Positions 51,830-61,521 of a DNA stretch of 64,000 nt are shown here, piece by piece (the stretch's first letter is position 1; every line of letters begins with the position of its first letter). The DNA lies in assembly GCF_011189575.1 (NCBI RefSeq), contig NZ_PUJW01000004.1, positions 186,001 through 250,000 of the forward strand, given 5' to 3'. The position numbers were made by a program, and so were the translations under genes. Origin of the DNA: Photorhabdus cinerea (lineage in GTDB: Bacteria; Pseudomonadota; Gammaproteobacteria; Enterobacterales; Enterobacteriaceae). The notes under the pieces were generated by a model. The model was not told the origin of the DNA. It ran no database searches and worked only from the letters and a program-made list of their open reading frames with translations.

Positions 51830-52942
51830 CTACGTATTACTTTTAAGAATAAGATTATTCTTTGGAATACAGCAGCAAGCCAGAATATAACCATCATTTT
51901 TAATTGCGGTGGCTTTTAAAGGAGAAACCTCTCCTTTCACTAAAGAAATTTTACAGCATCCACATATACCCGCCCGACATGAGTAAGGCACTCTTATTCC
52001 TTGTTGTTCCAGTTGTTCTAAAATGATTTGTTGATTATTACCTGTAAAGGTTTGTCCATTATATTCAATAGTTACAATTTGATTATTTGTTTTTGGTACA
52101 TCGATGTTTTCAACTTTTTCACTACTGCCATATTTACGGGGATCTTTTTTAGCTAATATAGTTACATTATCCCCGACGCGAATAATACCACTTGAACGGG
52201 CAATGAGGTTCTGACCAAAATCGATATCACCATTTTCTGCGGTACGGAATGATTGCAATGTTGCTAAGGGTTCTCCGTTTGGATTTTTAATTCCTTTATC
52301 AATGCTGACAGTTGTTAGAATACAGCGGCTACATGGTTTAGGTAAGTCAAAAATAACATCCCCAATCTGGATTGATTGCCAACTGTCTTCTGCAAATGCC
52401 TCTGCACCGGTAATAACAATATTTGGGCGAAATTGTTCTAATCTAATACTAGCAGGGCAACGTTGTTGTAATAAATGAAATGAAGCCTCATTAATAAGCA
52501 AAAATGGATAACCATCAGCAAATGATAATGGAACTTCAGGGTGTTTTTTTACCCTGCGAGTTAATTCATGGCTTAACCAGCGTAATTGCACTGGAGTGTC
52601 AAAAAAACCACTTAGCCATTGGTTAATGGCTTCCGGGGCAATGAGTGCTGTAAAATGATTTCCCCATACTTCAGTAGGTTGCTGCTCTGGCAGGAAATCG
52701 CTATAGAGCACTGTGGCATTTTCGCCGTTAGGTGCATGCAGATAAATACCGTTGTTTAAAATAGCAGGGGTGAACAACAGCATCTGGGGATACTTACGAG
52801 CAGTAATAAAAGTCCCGTCTGTAGTCGTGATCATAAAATTGCGGTCAAATATAAGGCCGCTTTCACTAACTAATGCATGGGAAAGTTGCAAACCACGCAT
52901 AGACTTTACCGGGTGAGTGTACAGGCGAGACAAAGTTATCAT
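51830..52942 (-). CDS. ycbX: YcbX, MOSC and 2Fe-2S ferredoxin domain protein
   Basis: A 370-residue protein (369 in E. coli). The N-terminal MOSC beta-barrel begins LYTHPVKSMRGLQLSHALVS. The MOSC domain has RFRPNIVI-like EQFRPNIVITG and a late CSRCILTTVSIDKG with the molybdenum-cofactor cysteine region. A C-terminal ferredoxin domain contains VPYSCRAGICGCCKISLVKG and a final Cys in ILACCCIP, the four ligands of a plant-type 2Fe-2S cluster. In E. coli it takes part in reduction of N-hydroxylated base analogues. It is divergent from rlmL. Confidence 0.94.
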   Translation of the reverse strand: MITLSRLYTHPVKSMRGLQLSHALVSESGLIFDRNFMITTTDGTFITARKYPQMLLFTPAILNNGIYLHAPNGENATVLYSDFLPEQQPTEVWGNHFTALIAPEAINQWLSGFFDTPVQLRWLSHELTRRVKKHPEVPLSFADGYPFLLINEASFHLLQQRCPASIRLEQFRPNIVITGAEAFAEDSWQSIQIGDVIFDLPKPCSRCILTTVSIDKGIKNPNGEPLATLQSFRTAENGDIDFGQNLIARSSGIIRVGDNVTILAKKDPRKYGSSEKVENIDVPKTNNQIVTIEYNGQTFTGNNQQIILEQLEQQGIRVPYSCRAGICGCCKISLVKGEVSPLKATAIKNDGYILACCCIPKNNLILKSNT

Positions 52943-53044
52943 CCATTAATCTCCATGAAACATTTTTTCAGCGCGAGCAACTTTATGACATGTCACCCGG
53001 ATTAGCTATAATGTGTAACAATTTTCTTTTTGGTGATACACAAT

Positions 53045-55162
53045 ATGAACTCTCTGTTTGCCAGTACGGCGCGTGGATTAGAAGAACTTTTAAAGAACGA
53101 ACTGGAAATGCTGGGTGCGCGATCATGCAAAATTGTGCAGGGAGGAGTTCATTTTCAAGGTGACGGTAGAGTGATGTATAAAAGTCTGATGTGGAGCAGA
53201 CTGGCATCACGTATTTTGCTACCACTAAACGAATTTAATGTTTATAGCGACTTAGATCTCTATCTTGGGGTTCAGTCTGTTGATTGGAGCCAGATTTTCT
53301 CTGTAGACAGCACTTTCTCCGTGCATTTCAGTGGCACGAATGAAGAGATTCGGAATACTCAATATGGTGCACTCAAAGTTAAAGACGCTATTGTCGATAG
53401 TTTTATTCGTAAGTTGGATCAGCGTCCAAATGTGGCAAAGCAACAGCCTGATATTCGCATTAATGTTTTCTTGAATAAAGAAAAAGCCAGTGTTGCTCTA
53501 GATTTGAGTGGTGAAGGTTTGCATATTCGTGGTTATCGAGATCTTGCTGGTCAGGCTCCGTTGAAAGAAAACTTGGCCGCGGCGATTATCCTGCGTTCAG
53601 GTTGGCAGGTTGGTACTCCGATGGTCGATCCCATGTGTGGTTCAGGCACGTTATTGATTGAAGCCGCAATGATGGCGGCTGATCGTGCTCCGGGGTTACA
53701 TCGCAATAACTGGGGTTTTGCGGCCTGGTTGAAGCATGATAAAGAAATTTGGAGTGAGGTAACGGCAGAAGCACAAGTTCGTTTCCGTAAAGGTCTTCAG
53801 GAAACAACTTCCCGTTTCTTTGGTTCTGATATTGATCGCAGAGTGCTGGATATGGCGCGGTCAAATGCCCGCAGAGCAGGGGTTGCACCATTGATAACTT
53901 TCCAGCAAGGTGATGCCAGCCGCTTGGAAAACCCGTTACCGGAAGGTTCTGCCGGCACAGTATTAAGTAATCCACCATATGGCGAACGTCTGGAAAGTGA
54001 GCCAGCATTGGTTGCATTGCACAGTTTATTTGGACGGGTGATGAAAAGCCGTTTTCCTGGTTGGCGTCTGTCTCTGTTTAGTGCCTCACCTGAATTGTTA
54101 AGCTGCCTGCAATTACGGGCTGAACGTGAGTTTAAAGCCAAAAATGGTCCACTGGATTGTGTACAGAAAAACTATCAACTATCAGATAAACCACACTCAT
54201 CAGAGATAGATATAGCGGGAGATTATGCCAATCGCCTTCGCAAAAATGAAAAGAAATTAACTAAATGGGCAAAACAACAAGGGATTGATTGCTATCGTCT
54301 GTATGATGCCGATTTACCCGAATATAACGTTGCTGTTGATTATTATGCGGATAAAGTGGTGATTCAGGAATATGCTCCACCGAAAAGTGTTGATGCTAAT
54401 AAAGCGCGTCAGCGGTTATTTGATGTTATCAGTGTAACGATGCAGGTTCTTGGGCTTTCATCAAATCAATTAGTGCTCAAGACCCGTCAGCGTCAGAAAG
54501 GCAAGAGCCAGTATGAAAAGATGGCAGAAAAACAAGAATTCTTTCTGGTAAATGAGTATGACGCAAAATTTTGGGTCAACTTAATTGATTATTTGGACAC
54601 CGGCCTGTTCCTTGACCATCGTATTGCCCGGAAAATGTTAGGTGAAATGAGTGAAGGGAAAGATTTTCTGAATCTATTTGCCTATACCGGATCAGCGACT
54701 GTGCATGCTGGGTTAGGAGGCGCTCGTTCAACAACAACGGTAGATATGTCCCGTACTTATCTTGAGTGGGCTGAACGGAATTTACAGGCTAATGAGTTGA
54801 CAGGTCGTCAGCACCGTTTAATTCAGGCTGATTGTCTTGCATGGCTGGCTCAGACCCGAGAACAATTTGATTTGATTTTTATCGATCCGCCAACTTTCTC
54901 TAATTCTAAACGGATGGAAGATACGTTTGATGTACAACGCGACCATATCATGTTGATGAAGCAGCTTAAACGCCTGTTACGTCGTGGTGGAACGTTGATG
55001 TTTTCCAACAATAAACGCGGTTTTAAAATGGATTTTTCTGAGCTGGAAAAAATTGGCTTAGTGGCAGAAGAAATCACCAGCAAAACCCAGTCGCAGGATT
55101 TTGCCCGTAACCGTCAGATTCATAACTGCTGGCTATTACGTCATGCTGGTGAGGAAAAATAA
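53045..55162 (+). CDS. rlmL: 23S rRNA methyltransferase RlmKL (G2445-N2 and G2069-N7)
   Basis: A 705-residue fused two-domain methyltransferase, against 702 in E. coli. A THUMP domain covers about residues 45-155. The RlmL half has VDPMCGSGTLLIEAAMMA and the catalytic SNPPYGERLESE. The RlmK half has NLFAYTGSATVHAGLGGARS and IFIDPPTFSNSKRMEDTF. Both modify 23S rRNA during 50S assembly. I place the start at MNSLFASTARGLEELLKNEL, identical to the E. coli N terminus, rather than the ATG five codons upstream. uup follows by 5 bases. Confidence 0.96.
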   Translation: MNSLFASTARGLEELLKNELEMLGARSCKIVQGGVHFQGDGRVMYKSLMWSRLASRILLPLNEFNVYSDLDLYLGVQSVDWSQIFSVDSTFSVHFSGTNEEIRNTQYGALKVKDAIVDSFIRKLDQRPNVAKQQPDIRINVFLNKEKASVALDLSGEGLHIRGYRDLAGQAPLKENLAAAIILRSGWQVGTPMVDPMCGSGTLLIEAAMMAADRAPGLHRNNWGFAAWLKHDKEIWSEVTAEAQVRFRKGLQETTSRFFGSDIDRRVLDMARSNARRAGVAPLITFQQGDASRLENPLPEGSAGTVLSNPPYGERLESEPALVALHSLFGRVMKSRFPGWRLSLFSASPELLSCLQLRAEREFKAKNGPLDCVQKNYQLSDKPHSSEIDIAGDYANRLRKNEKKLTKWAKQQGIDCYRLYDADLPEYNVAVDYYADKVVIQEYAPPKSVDANKARQRLFDVISVTMQVLGLSSNQLVLKTRQRQKGKSQYEKMAEKQEFFLVNEYDAKFWVNLIDYLDTGLFLDHRIARKMLGEMSEGKDFLNLFAYTGSATVHAGLGGARSTTTVDMSRTYLEWAERNLQANELTGRQHRLIQADCLAWLAQTREQFDLIFIDPPTFSNSKRMEDTFDVQRDHIMLMKQLKRLLRRGGTLMFSNNKRGFKMDFSELEKIGLVAEEITSKTQSQDFARNRQIHNCWLLRHAGEEK

Positions 55163-55167
55163 TTACT

Positions 55168-57078
55168 ATGTCATTAATCAATTTATCTGGTGCCTGGTTG
55201 TCATTCAGTGATGCGCCATTACTTGATAATGCAGAATTGCATATAGAAGAAAATGAAAGGGTTTGTCTGGTTGGCCGTAACGGCGCAGGAAAATCCACTT
55301 TGTTGCGGGTATTAGCAAAAGAACAATCATTGGATGATGGTCAGGTTATTTATGAGCAGGATCTGGTTGTTGCTCGATTACAGCAAGACCCCCCTCGTGA
55401 CGTGGAAGGGACGGTTTTTGATTTTGTCGCCGAAGGTGTTCAGGAGCAAGCCGAATATATTAAAGCGTTCCATCAGGTTTCTCACATGGTGGAGCAGGAC
55501 CCAAGTGAGAAAAATCTCAGCCGTCTGGCAGAATTGCAGGAGGTGTTGGATATCCGTGGGTTATGGTCGTTGGACAGCCGTATTAATGACGTATTGAAAC
55601 AGCTCTCCTTACCTGCGGAAGAGAAACTCTCTTCTCTTTCTGGCGGCTGGTTGCGTAAAGCTGCATTGGGAAGGGCGCTGGTCAGTTTACCAAAAGTTTT
55701 GTTTCTTGATGAACCAACTAACCATCTGGATATTGATACGATTGAGTGGCTGGAAAATTTCTTGAAAGATTTTCAGGGCAGCATTGTTTTCATTTCCCAT
55801 GATCGTTCATTTATTCGCAGTATGGCAACCCGTATTGTTGATTTGGATCGCGGTAAATTGATTTCATGGCCGGGTAATTACGATGAGTTTCTTGAGGGCA
55901 AAGAAGAAGCGCTGCGTGTGGAAGAAATGCAGAATGCTGAATTTGATCGCAAGCTAGCGCAGGAAGAAGTATGGATTCGCCAAGGGATTAAAGCGCGTCG
56001 TACCCGTAATGAAGGGCGCGTTAGAGCATTGAAAGCATTACGTGTTGAACGTTCTCAACGCCGTGAGGTGATGGGAACAGCCAAAATACAGATGGAAGAA
56101 GTAAGCCGTTCCGGCAAAATTGTGTTCGAGCTGGAAAATGTTAATTATCAGATTGGCAACAAGAAATTAGTCGATAATTTCAGTGCTCAGATTCAGCGTG
56201 GCGATAAAATTGCACTTGTGGGACCAAATGGTTGCGGTAAGACAACTTTATTGAAACTAATGCTAGGTGATCTGCAACCTGATAGTGGCCGCGTTCGTTG
56301 TGGTACTAAATTAGAGATTGCTTATTTTGATCAGCATCGTGCGGCGCTTGATCCTGAAAAAACGGTGATGGACAACTTGGCCGAAGGTAAACAGGAAGTA
56401 ATGGTAAATGGCCGTCCCCGTCATGTTTTGGGTTATTTACAAGATTTTCTGTTCCATCCCAAACGGGCAATGACACCGGTTAAAGCGCTTTCTGGTGGTG
56501 AAAGGAACCGGTTGTTACTGGCGCGTCTATTTCTGAAACCCAGTAATTTGCTAGTGCTTGATGAGCCAACCAACGATCTGGATGTGGAAACACTGGAGTT
56601 GCTGGAAGAGCTGGTAGATAGTTATAACGGTACTGTATTACTGGTCAGCCATGATCGTCAGTTTGTTGATAATTCAGTGACGGAATGTTGGATTTTTGAA
56701 GGTAATGGCGTGATTAATAACTATGTTGGTGGTTATTATGATGCTCAGCAACAGCGTGAGCAGACTGTATCGTTACGCCAACAGGGTGAAAAAAAACCGC
56801 TAACAGAAATCAAAGTAGAGAAAGTTAAGGAGTCGCCAAAACGTTCAGGTAATAAAATGAGTTATCATTTGTTACGTGAATTAGAACAACTTCCGTCATT
56901 GCTGGAGAAATTGGAAGAAGAGATTGAGCAATTACAATCTCAAGTGAGTGATACTGAATTTTTTAATCAACCTCATGTAATGACTCAAAAAGTACTAACT
57001 GAACTGTCTGAGAAAGAGCAAGCACTAGAAACTGCTTTTGAGCGTTGGCAGGAATTGGAAACATTGAAAAACGGTTGA
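55168..57078 (+). CDS. uup: ABC-F ATPase Uup
   Basis: A 636-residue ABC-F protein with two ATP-binding cassettes and no membrane segments. Walker A motifs are GRNGAGKSTLL (about residue 36) and GPNGCGKTTLL (about residue 352). Signature and Walker B are LSGGW/LFLDEPTNHLD and LSGGE/LVLDEPTNDLD. The inter-domain linker is charged, and a C-terminal coiled coil (LEKLEEEIEQLQSQVSD) binds DNA in E. coli Uup. The family works on ribosomes or in limiting transposon excision. It overlaps no gene but follows rlmL by 5 bases, as in E. coli. Confidence 0.95.
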   Translation: MSLINLSGAWLSFSDAPLLDNAELHIEENERVCLVGRNGAGKSTLLRVLAKEQSLDDGQVIYEQDLVVARLQQDPPRDVEGTVFDFVAEGVQEQAEYIKAFHQVSHMVEQDPSEKNLSRLAELQEVLDIRGLWSLDSRINDVLKQLSLPAEEKLSSLSGGWLRKAALGRALVSLPKVLFLDEPTNHLDIDTIEWLENFLKDFQGSIVFISHDRSFIRSMATRIVDLDRGKLISWPGNYDEFLEGKEEALRVEEMQNAEFDRKLAQEEVWIRQGIKARRTRNEGRVRALKALRVERSQRREVMGTAKIQMEEVSRSGKIVFELENVNYQIGNKKLVDNFSAQIQRGDKIALVGPNGCGKTTLLKLMLGDLQPDSGRVRCGTKLEIAYFDQHRAALDPEKTVMDNLAEGKQEVMVNGRPRHVLGYLQDFLFHPKRAMTPVKALSGGERNRLLLARLFLKPSNLLVLDEPTNDLDVETLELLEELVDSYNGTVLLVSHDRQFVDNSVTECWIFEGNGVINNYVGGYYDAQQQREQTVSLRQQGEKKPLTEIKVEKVKESPKRSGNKMSYHLLRELEQLPSLLEKLEEEIEQLQSQVSDTEFFNQPHVMTQKVLTELSEKEQALETAFERWQELETLKNG

Positions 57079-57093
57079 TAGTCATCATCATTT

Positions 57094-57133
57094 ACAGAAT
57101 CATGCCGTGGGATTCCTCTAAGTGTGATTCTGT
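57094..57133 (+). terminator. Inverted repeat between uup and pqiA
   Basis: ACAGAATCA (57094-57102) and TGATTCTGT (57125-57133) are perfect complements with a 22-base loop, starting 15 bases after the uup stop. A T-containing tract follows. It may act as a terminator or attenuator ahead of the pqi operon. Confidence 0.45.
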
Positions 57134-57168
57134 GAATATTTCCGATTTTCCCTGATAGGAGAAAAACC

Positions 57169-58416
57169 TTGTGTTCCAATAACCATCATCATGAAATGGT
57201 ATTGTGTCCTCAGTGTGACTTGCTGGTGGCACTACCTGAATGGGTGCAAGGAACGAAGGCGGTTTGTCCTCGTTGTAAAACGACATTAATCGCATGGTGG
57301 AAGGAGCCTAAACACCAACCAACAGGTTATGCAATCAGCGCATTATTCATGCTATTAATTGCTTGCCTGTTTCCGCTCGTCAACATGAATGTGACAGGAA
57401 TTGACAGCGAAATTACTTTATCTCAAATCCCACAGACGATGTTCAATGAAGATTATGCCAGCATAGGAATCTTCTTTCTGTTTTGTGTTCAACTGGTACC
57501 TACGTTTTGTATGATGGCGATTATCTTGCTGTGCCAGGACATTGCTATACCTCAGAAAATAAGGATCTGGTTGGCCAGAATTCTGTTTCAGATGAAAAAC
57601 TGGTGTATGGTTGAAATCTTTCTGGCAGGGGTATTAGTCAGCTTCGTCAAATTAATAGCTTATGGTGATATCGGATTAGGCTTGAGTTTTTTGCCATATT
57701 GTCTGTTCTGTTTGCTTCAGGTAAGAGCGTTTCAGTGCTTGGATCGTCATTGGTTATGGAACCAGATTGGGGCTGCGCCTAAGGTAGATATATCGTTGCA
57801 GGCAGGGAAGCCAGGTTTGGTACAGGGGGTTCGGCTATGTCAGTGTTGTACAGCTATTTTACCGGTAGACCAGTTGATATGTTCACGCTGCCATACTCGT
57901 GGACATGCTCGTCGACGTAATAGCTTGCAATGGACAATGGCGCTGCTAGTTACTGCTTTAATGCTTTATATTCCCGCTAATGTCTTACCAATGATGGTGA
58001 CAGAATCGCTCGGAAATCAGAGTGATTCCACTATCATGGCTGGGGTGATATTACTGTGGAGTATAGGTTCATATCCTGTAGCTTTAGTTATTTTTATTGC
58101 CAGTATTATGGTGCCATCACTGAAAATGTTGGCAATTGGTTGGTTGTGTTGGGATGCTAAAGGGCACGGTAAGCGCGATTCCGCTCGAATGCATTTTATT
58201 TATGAAATTGTGGAATTTGTCGGACGCTGGTCAATGATTGATGTATTTGTTATCGCAATATTGTCATCATTGGTGCGTATGGGAAAACTGATGAGTATTT
58301 ACCCTGCTATGGGGGCGATTATTTTTTCTTTAGTTGTGATCCTTACTATGTTTGCGGCAATGACATTTGATCCGCGTTTAATTTGGGATAGAGCCAACGT
58401 TAAACATTCGTTATAA
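57169..58416 (+). CDS. pqiA: Intermembrane transport protein PqiA
   Basis: A 415-residue integral membrane protein (417 in E. coli). Two zinc-ribbon-like units, CPQCDLLVALP/CPRCKTTL and CQCCTAILPVDQ/CSRCHTRG, each precede a group of membrane helices; the protein is an internal duplication. The start is a TTG at 57169, giving MCSNNHHHEMV; it has AGGAG 6 bases upstream and matches the E. coli MCEHHH start, and no ATG or GTG fits. It works with PqiB and PqiC in lipid transport between membranes. Confidence 0.94.
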   Translation: MCSNNHHHEMVLCPQCDLLVALPEWVQGTKAVCPRCKTTLIAWWKEPKHQPTGYAISALFMLLIACLFPLVNMNVTGIDSEITLSQIPQTMFNEDYASIGIFFLFCVQLVPTFCMMAIILLCQDIAIPQKIRIWLARILFQMKNWCMVEIFLAGVLVSFVKLIAYGDIGLGLSFLPYCLFCLLQVRAFQCLDRHWLWNQIGAAPKVDISLQAGKPGLVQGVRLCQCCTAILPVDQLICSRCHTRGHARRRNSLQWTMALLVTALMLYIPANVLPMMVTESLGNQSDSTIMAGVILLWSIGSYPVALVIFIASIMVPSLKMLAIGWLCWDAKGHGKRDSARMHFIYEIVEFVGRWSMIDVFVIAILSSLVRMGKLMSIYPAMGAIIFSLVVILTMFAAMTFDPRLIWDRANVKHSL

Positions 58417-58436
58417 GGCAATGAAGGAGTGTCAAG

Positions 58437-60086
58437 GTGACGGATAAAGTTGAAGACCAGAGTCAGGCTAAAATCGACAAAATTAAAAGTTGGTCACCAG
58501 TCTGGATTGTGCCGATTGTGACAGTGCTTATTGGTGCTTGGGTATTGTTTTACCATTTTAGCCACCAAGGACCGGAAGTAACGTTGATTACCTCCAACGC
58601 AGAAGGGATTGAAGCTGGCAAAACTAAAATTAAAAGTCGCAGCGTGGACATTGGTGTGGTTGAGAGGGTTATGCTAAGTGATAACCTTAGCCAGGTTATT
58701 ATCAAGGCTCGTTTGCATGATGGAATGGAAAACCTATTGCGTAGTGACAGCGCTTTTTGGGTAGTGAAACCGCAGATTGGTCGTGATGGAATATCTGGTC
58801 TTGGTACTCTCCTTTCTGGCGCTTTTATTGAGCTTCAGCCGGGAACACTTGGCGATGAAGAAGATAAATTTTATTTGTTGGACTCACTCCCATTGGCTTC
58901 ACCTGATGCAAAAGGTATCCGTGTAATATTGAGCAGTGATAAAGCAGGTCAACTCAATCCGGGTGATCCGGTGCTGTTTCGTGGCTATCGAGTTGGCTCT
59001 GTTGAAACCGGTGAATTTGAACCGAAATCCCACTTGATGCGTTATCAATTGTTTATTAATGCACCTTATGATGGCTTATTGACAACTAATGTTCGTTTCT
59101 GGAAAGACAGTGGTATCACTGTTGATCTGTCTTCTCAGGGGGTGCGCGTTGAAATGGCTTCATTATCAACACTGTTTGGTGGTGGTGTCAGTTTTGATGT
59201 ACCTAAAGGCTGGGAATTGGGCGAACCAGTTAAAGAAAAAATCACTTACAAACTCTTCGATAACCAAAAAAGTATTCAGGATTCTTTATATACCGAACAT
59301 AAAGATTATCTGTTGCTCTTTTCTGATTCAGTCCGTGGATTACAGCCGGGGGCGCCAGTGGAGTTCCGTGGTATTCGTATGGGGACTGTGGCAAAAGTGC
59401 CATTCTATTCAGAGGGGATGAAACAGCGATTAGATAATGATTTTCGCATTCCGGTACTTATCTCTATTGAACCGGGACGCTTTGAAAAAGAGCTGGGTGA
59501 AGGATTTGATGTTGAGAATGAGCTAAATAGTATAACTAAACGTGGCCTGCGTGCTTCGCTTAAATCAGGAAACTTGCTGACTGGAGCGCTGTTTATTGAT
59601 TTGGATTTCTACCCGAATGAAAAAGGGTGGGCTGGTCCGTATGAAATTTCCGGTTATCCGTTATTACCGACAATCAGTGGTGGTCTTGCTCAAATTCAAC
59701 ATAAGGTCATTTCAGCGTTGGACAAAATTAATAATATGCCAGTTGAGCCAATGTTTAATCAGGCTGCCCGAACTTTGGAAGAGAGTCAGAAAGCAATTAG
59801 AAAAGCGCAGCAGACCCTTGATGAATTAAATAAGGTACTGGCAAATCCTGAAACCAAAGATCTGCCAAAAGATATACAGAAAACATTGCAGGAATTTAAC
59901 CGCAGTATGCAAGGTTTTCAGCCGGGTTCACCAGTTTATAACAAGATGTTAGATAATATGCAGCGACTGGATCAAGTATTGAGTGAGTTGCGGCCTGTTT
60001 TGAGAACACTAAATAATAAGAGCAACGCGTTAGTTTTTGAAGCTAAGCCAATTGAAGATCCTGAACCGAAGAAGGCTAAAAAATGA
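58437..60086 (+). CDS. pqiB: MCE-domain intermembrane transport protein PqiB
   Basis: A 549-residue protein with one N-terminal membrane helix (WSPVWIVPIVTVLIGAWVLF) and three MCE domains: the first begins GPEVTLITSNAEGIEAGKTK, the second is near KGIRVILSSDKAGQLNPGDP and the third near YLLLFSDSVRGLQPGAPVEF. A C-terminal helical segment (RTLEESQKAIRKAQQTLDEL) forms the long tube in the hexamer. It starts with GTG, preceded by AAGGAG 10 bases upstream. The gene ends overlapping pqiC by 4 bases. Confidence 0.95.
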   Translation: MTDKVEDQSQAKIDKIKSWSPVWIVPIVTVLIGAWVLFYHFSHQGPEVTLITSNAEGIEAGKTKIKSRSVDIGVVERVMLSDNLSQVIIKARLHDGMENLLRSDSAFWVVKPQIGRDGISGLGTLLSGAFIELQPGTLGDEEDKFYLLDSLPLASPDAKGIRVILSSDKAGQLNPGDPVLFRGYRVGSVETGEFEPKSHLMRYQLFINAPYDGLLTTNVRFWKDSGITVDLSSQGVRVEMASLSTLFGGGVSFDVPKGWELGEPVKEKITYKLFDNQKSIQDSLYTEHKDYLLLFSDSVRGLQPGAPVEFRGIRMGTVAKVPFYSEGMKQRLDNDFRIPVLISIEPGRFEKELGEGFDVENELNSITKRGLRASLKSGNLLTGALFIDLDFYPNEKGWAGPYEISGYPLLPTISGGLAQIQHKVISALDKINNMPVEPMFNQAARTLEESQKAIRKAQQTLDELNKVLANPETKDLPKDIQKTLQEFNRSMQGFQPGSPVYNKMLDNMQRLDQVLSELRPVLRTLNNKSNALVFEAKPIEDPEPKKAKK

Positions 60087-60646
60087 TGAAAAGATTGGCG
60101 TTAATTTTAGTGATTTTTATTTCGGCCTGTAGCAATCAGCCGGAAAAAACTTATTACCAATTGCCGGTAGTAGAAATAGCACCACAGAATAGTGCTGTTA
60201 TACAGCATGATCACCAGTTGTGGGTACAACGGATTATGCTGTCCGATTATCTGGCATCCTCTGGTGTGGTGTATCAAAGCAGTGATGTTAGTTATGTCAG
60301 TGCGGCGAATCATTTGTGGGCAGGCCCGCTGGAGCAGCAGCTACAGCAAGTGCTGGTAGCTGAATTAACTATGGCATTACCCCAGCGTTTGGTTTCTGCC
60401 CAACCATTGGTTAGTAAACCAGATACTTTGGATGTGACAATCACTGGTTTTCATGGCCGTTATGACGGTAAGGTGATTTTACAAGGTTATTGGACTTTAA
60501 CTCGTCAGGGGAGTGTCGTTAAACGGCCTTTTAATTTAGAACTGAAACAGGAAGAAGATGGTTACGATGATTTAGTCCGCACACTGGCAAAAGGATGGAG
60601 TCAGTTGGCACAAGCTATTGCCAGTCAATTAGCTTCCCAGACATAA
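60083..60646 (+). CDS. pqiC: Outer-membrane lipoprotein PqiC
   Basis: A 187-residue lipoprotein (lipobox ISAC, mature Cys near residue 16) of the ABC-type transport auxiliary family: KTYYQLPVVEI near the N terminus, HQLWVQRIMLSDYLASSGVV and HLWAGPLEQQLQQVLVAEL follow. It receives lipid cargo or docks the PqiB tube at the outer membrane. It overlaps pqiB by ATGA, so translation is coupled. Older names are YmbA. A hairpin at 60657-60693 lies just after the stop and could end the operon. Confidence 0.92.
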   Translation: MMKRLALILVIFISACSNQPEKTYYQLPVVEIAPQNSAVIQHDHQLWVQRIMLSDYLASSGVVYQSSDVSYVSAANHLWAGPLEQQLQQVLVAELTMALPQRLVSAQPLVSKPDTLDVTITGFHGRYDGKVILQGYWTLTRQGSVVKRPFNLELKQEEDGYDDLVRTLAKGWSQLAQAIASQLASQT

Positions 60647-60897
60647 CCTTTATCATTCTCCGATCGTAAAGCCCTTTACTTTATGCCCGGAGAAGATAAA
60701 TATTATCAGCAATATAAAAATTTTTCTTTATTATTAGTCTGTTATCGATTCTTTTGTGTGGATTATAACAAATATTACATTAATATGAATTTCTTGACTT
60801 GATTTTCAAAACTTATAGGGGTATTTCTAAATTGTGGTTGGATGAAGGACAACCACTGTTTTCTTTCTACTGATATAGCTTATGAGGTAAGTAAAGC

Positions 60898-61065
60898 ATG
60901 AAGAGACAGAAACGAGATCGTTTAGCACGTGCGTTATCGAAAGGGTACCATGCAGGCATTTTAGGACGTCCAAGGGAGCATTGCCCCTATTATTCATTAG
61001 ATGCCCGTTCTCATTGGTTAGGAGGATGGCGACAGGCGATGGAAGATAGAGCGACAATGGCTTAG
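60898..61065 (+). CDS. rmf: Ribosome modulation factor
   Basis: A 55-residue basic protein starting MKRQKRDRLARALSKGYHAG, with CPYYSLDARSHWLGGWRQAM and ending DRATMA, an almost full-length match in pattern to E. coli Rmf, also 55 residues. It binds 70S ribosomes in stationary phase and dimerises them into inactive 100S particles. TATGAGGTAAGTAAAGC precedes the ATG. It sits between pqiC and fabA as in E. coli. Confidence 0.97.
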   Translation: MKRQKRDRLARALSKGYHAGILGRPREHCPYYSLDARSHWLGGWRQAMEDRATMA

Positions 61066-61521
61066 TCTGGCAAACTGAGGCCACAGTTAAGTAAGCAAAA
61101 CCTCTTCTTTTTATCAATGTTATACTAGCCTAAATTTGATCTGACAGTGACTGATTGTTGATACATAATACAGATATCTGTCAGATTAAATCTTATTGAT
61201 ATTCTTTCTGCTTAGATTTCTCTTTGGCTGTGACTAAAATAAAAATGCCCATATCGCATAAAATAAATTTTTCCCGGTGTTAATGGGTTTGCCAATATCT
61301 ATTTATTAAAGCATCGTGTATTGAAGGTCTTGATTGCACTGTGTAATAAACCGGTAAGCATGAGCAATGCTAGGGTTCAGATTTTTTAATGTTATTGTGT
61401 GCCTTATGAGATTTTATTTGCGAATTCGATAAGATGTGAATCAATGGCCGCCAGTGATACATCCTATTTAACCTATTCTATGGCGGCCATTAAGTAATCT
61501 ATTTACGAGGGATGACGTAAT
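61066..61521. other. Intergenic region after rmf
   Basis: About 456 bases, AT-rich. No gene is seen apart from the large inverted repeat at 61443-61491. A weak GAGG...CCTC hairpin followed by TTCTTTTT at about 61076-61117 may terminate rmf. Confidence 0.55.
61443..61491. repeat. 11-bp perfect inverted repeat
   Basis: AATGGCCGCCA (61443-61453) and TGGCGGCCATT (61481-61491) are perfect complements with a 27-base AT-rich loop. It lies 31 bases beyond the stop of the minus-strand small secreted protein, so it may terminate or protect that transcript, although no T run follows. Confidence 0.6.

Noticed and set aside
60827..61117. A 96-codon minus-strand frame
   Set aside because: It covers rmf in antisense; rmf is a near-perfect family match on the plus strand.
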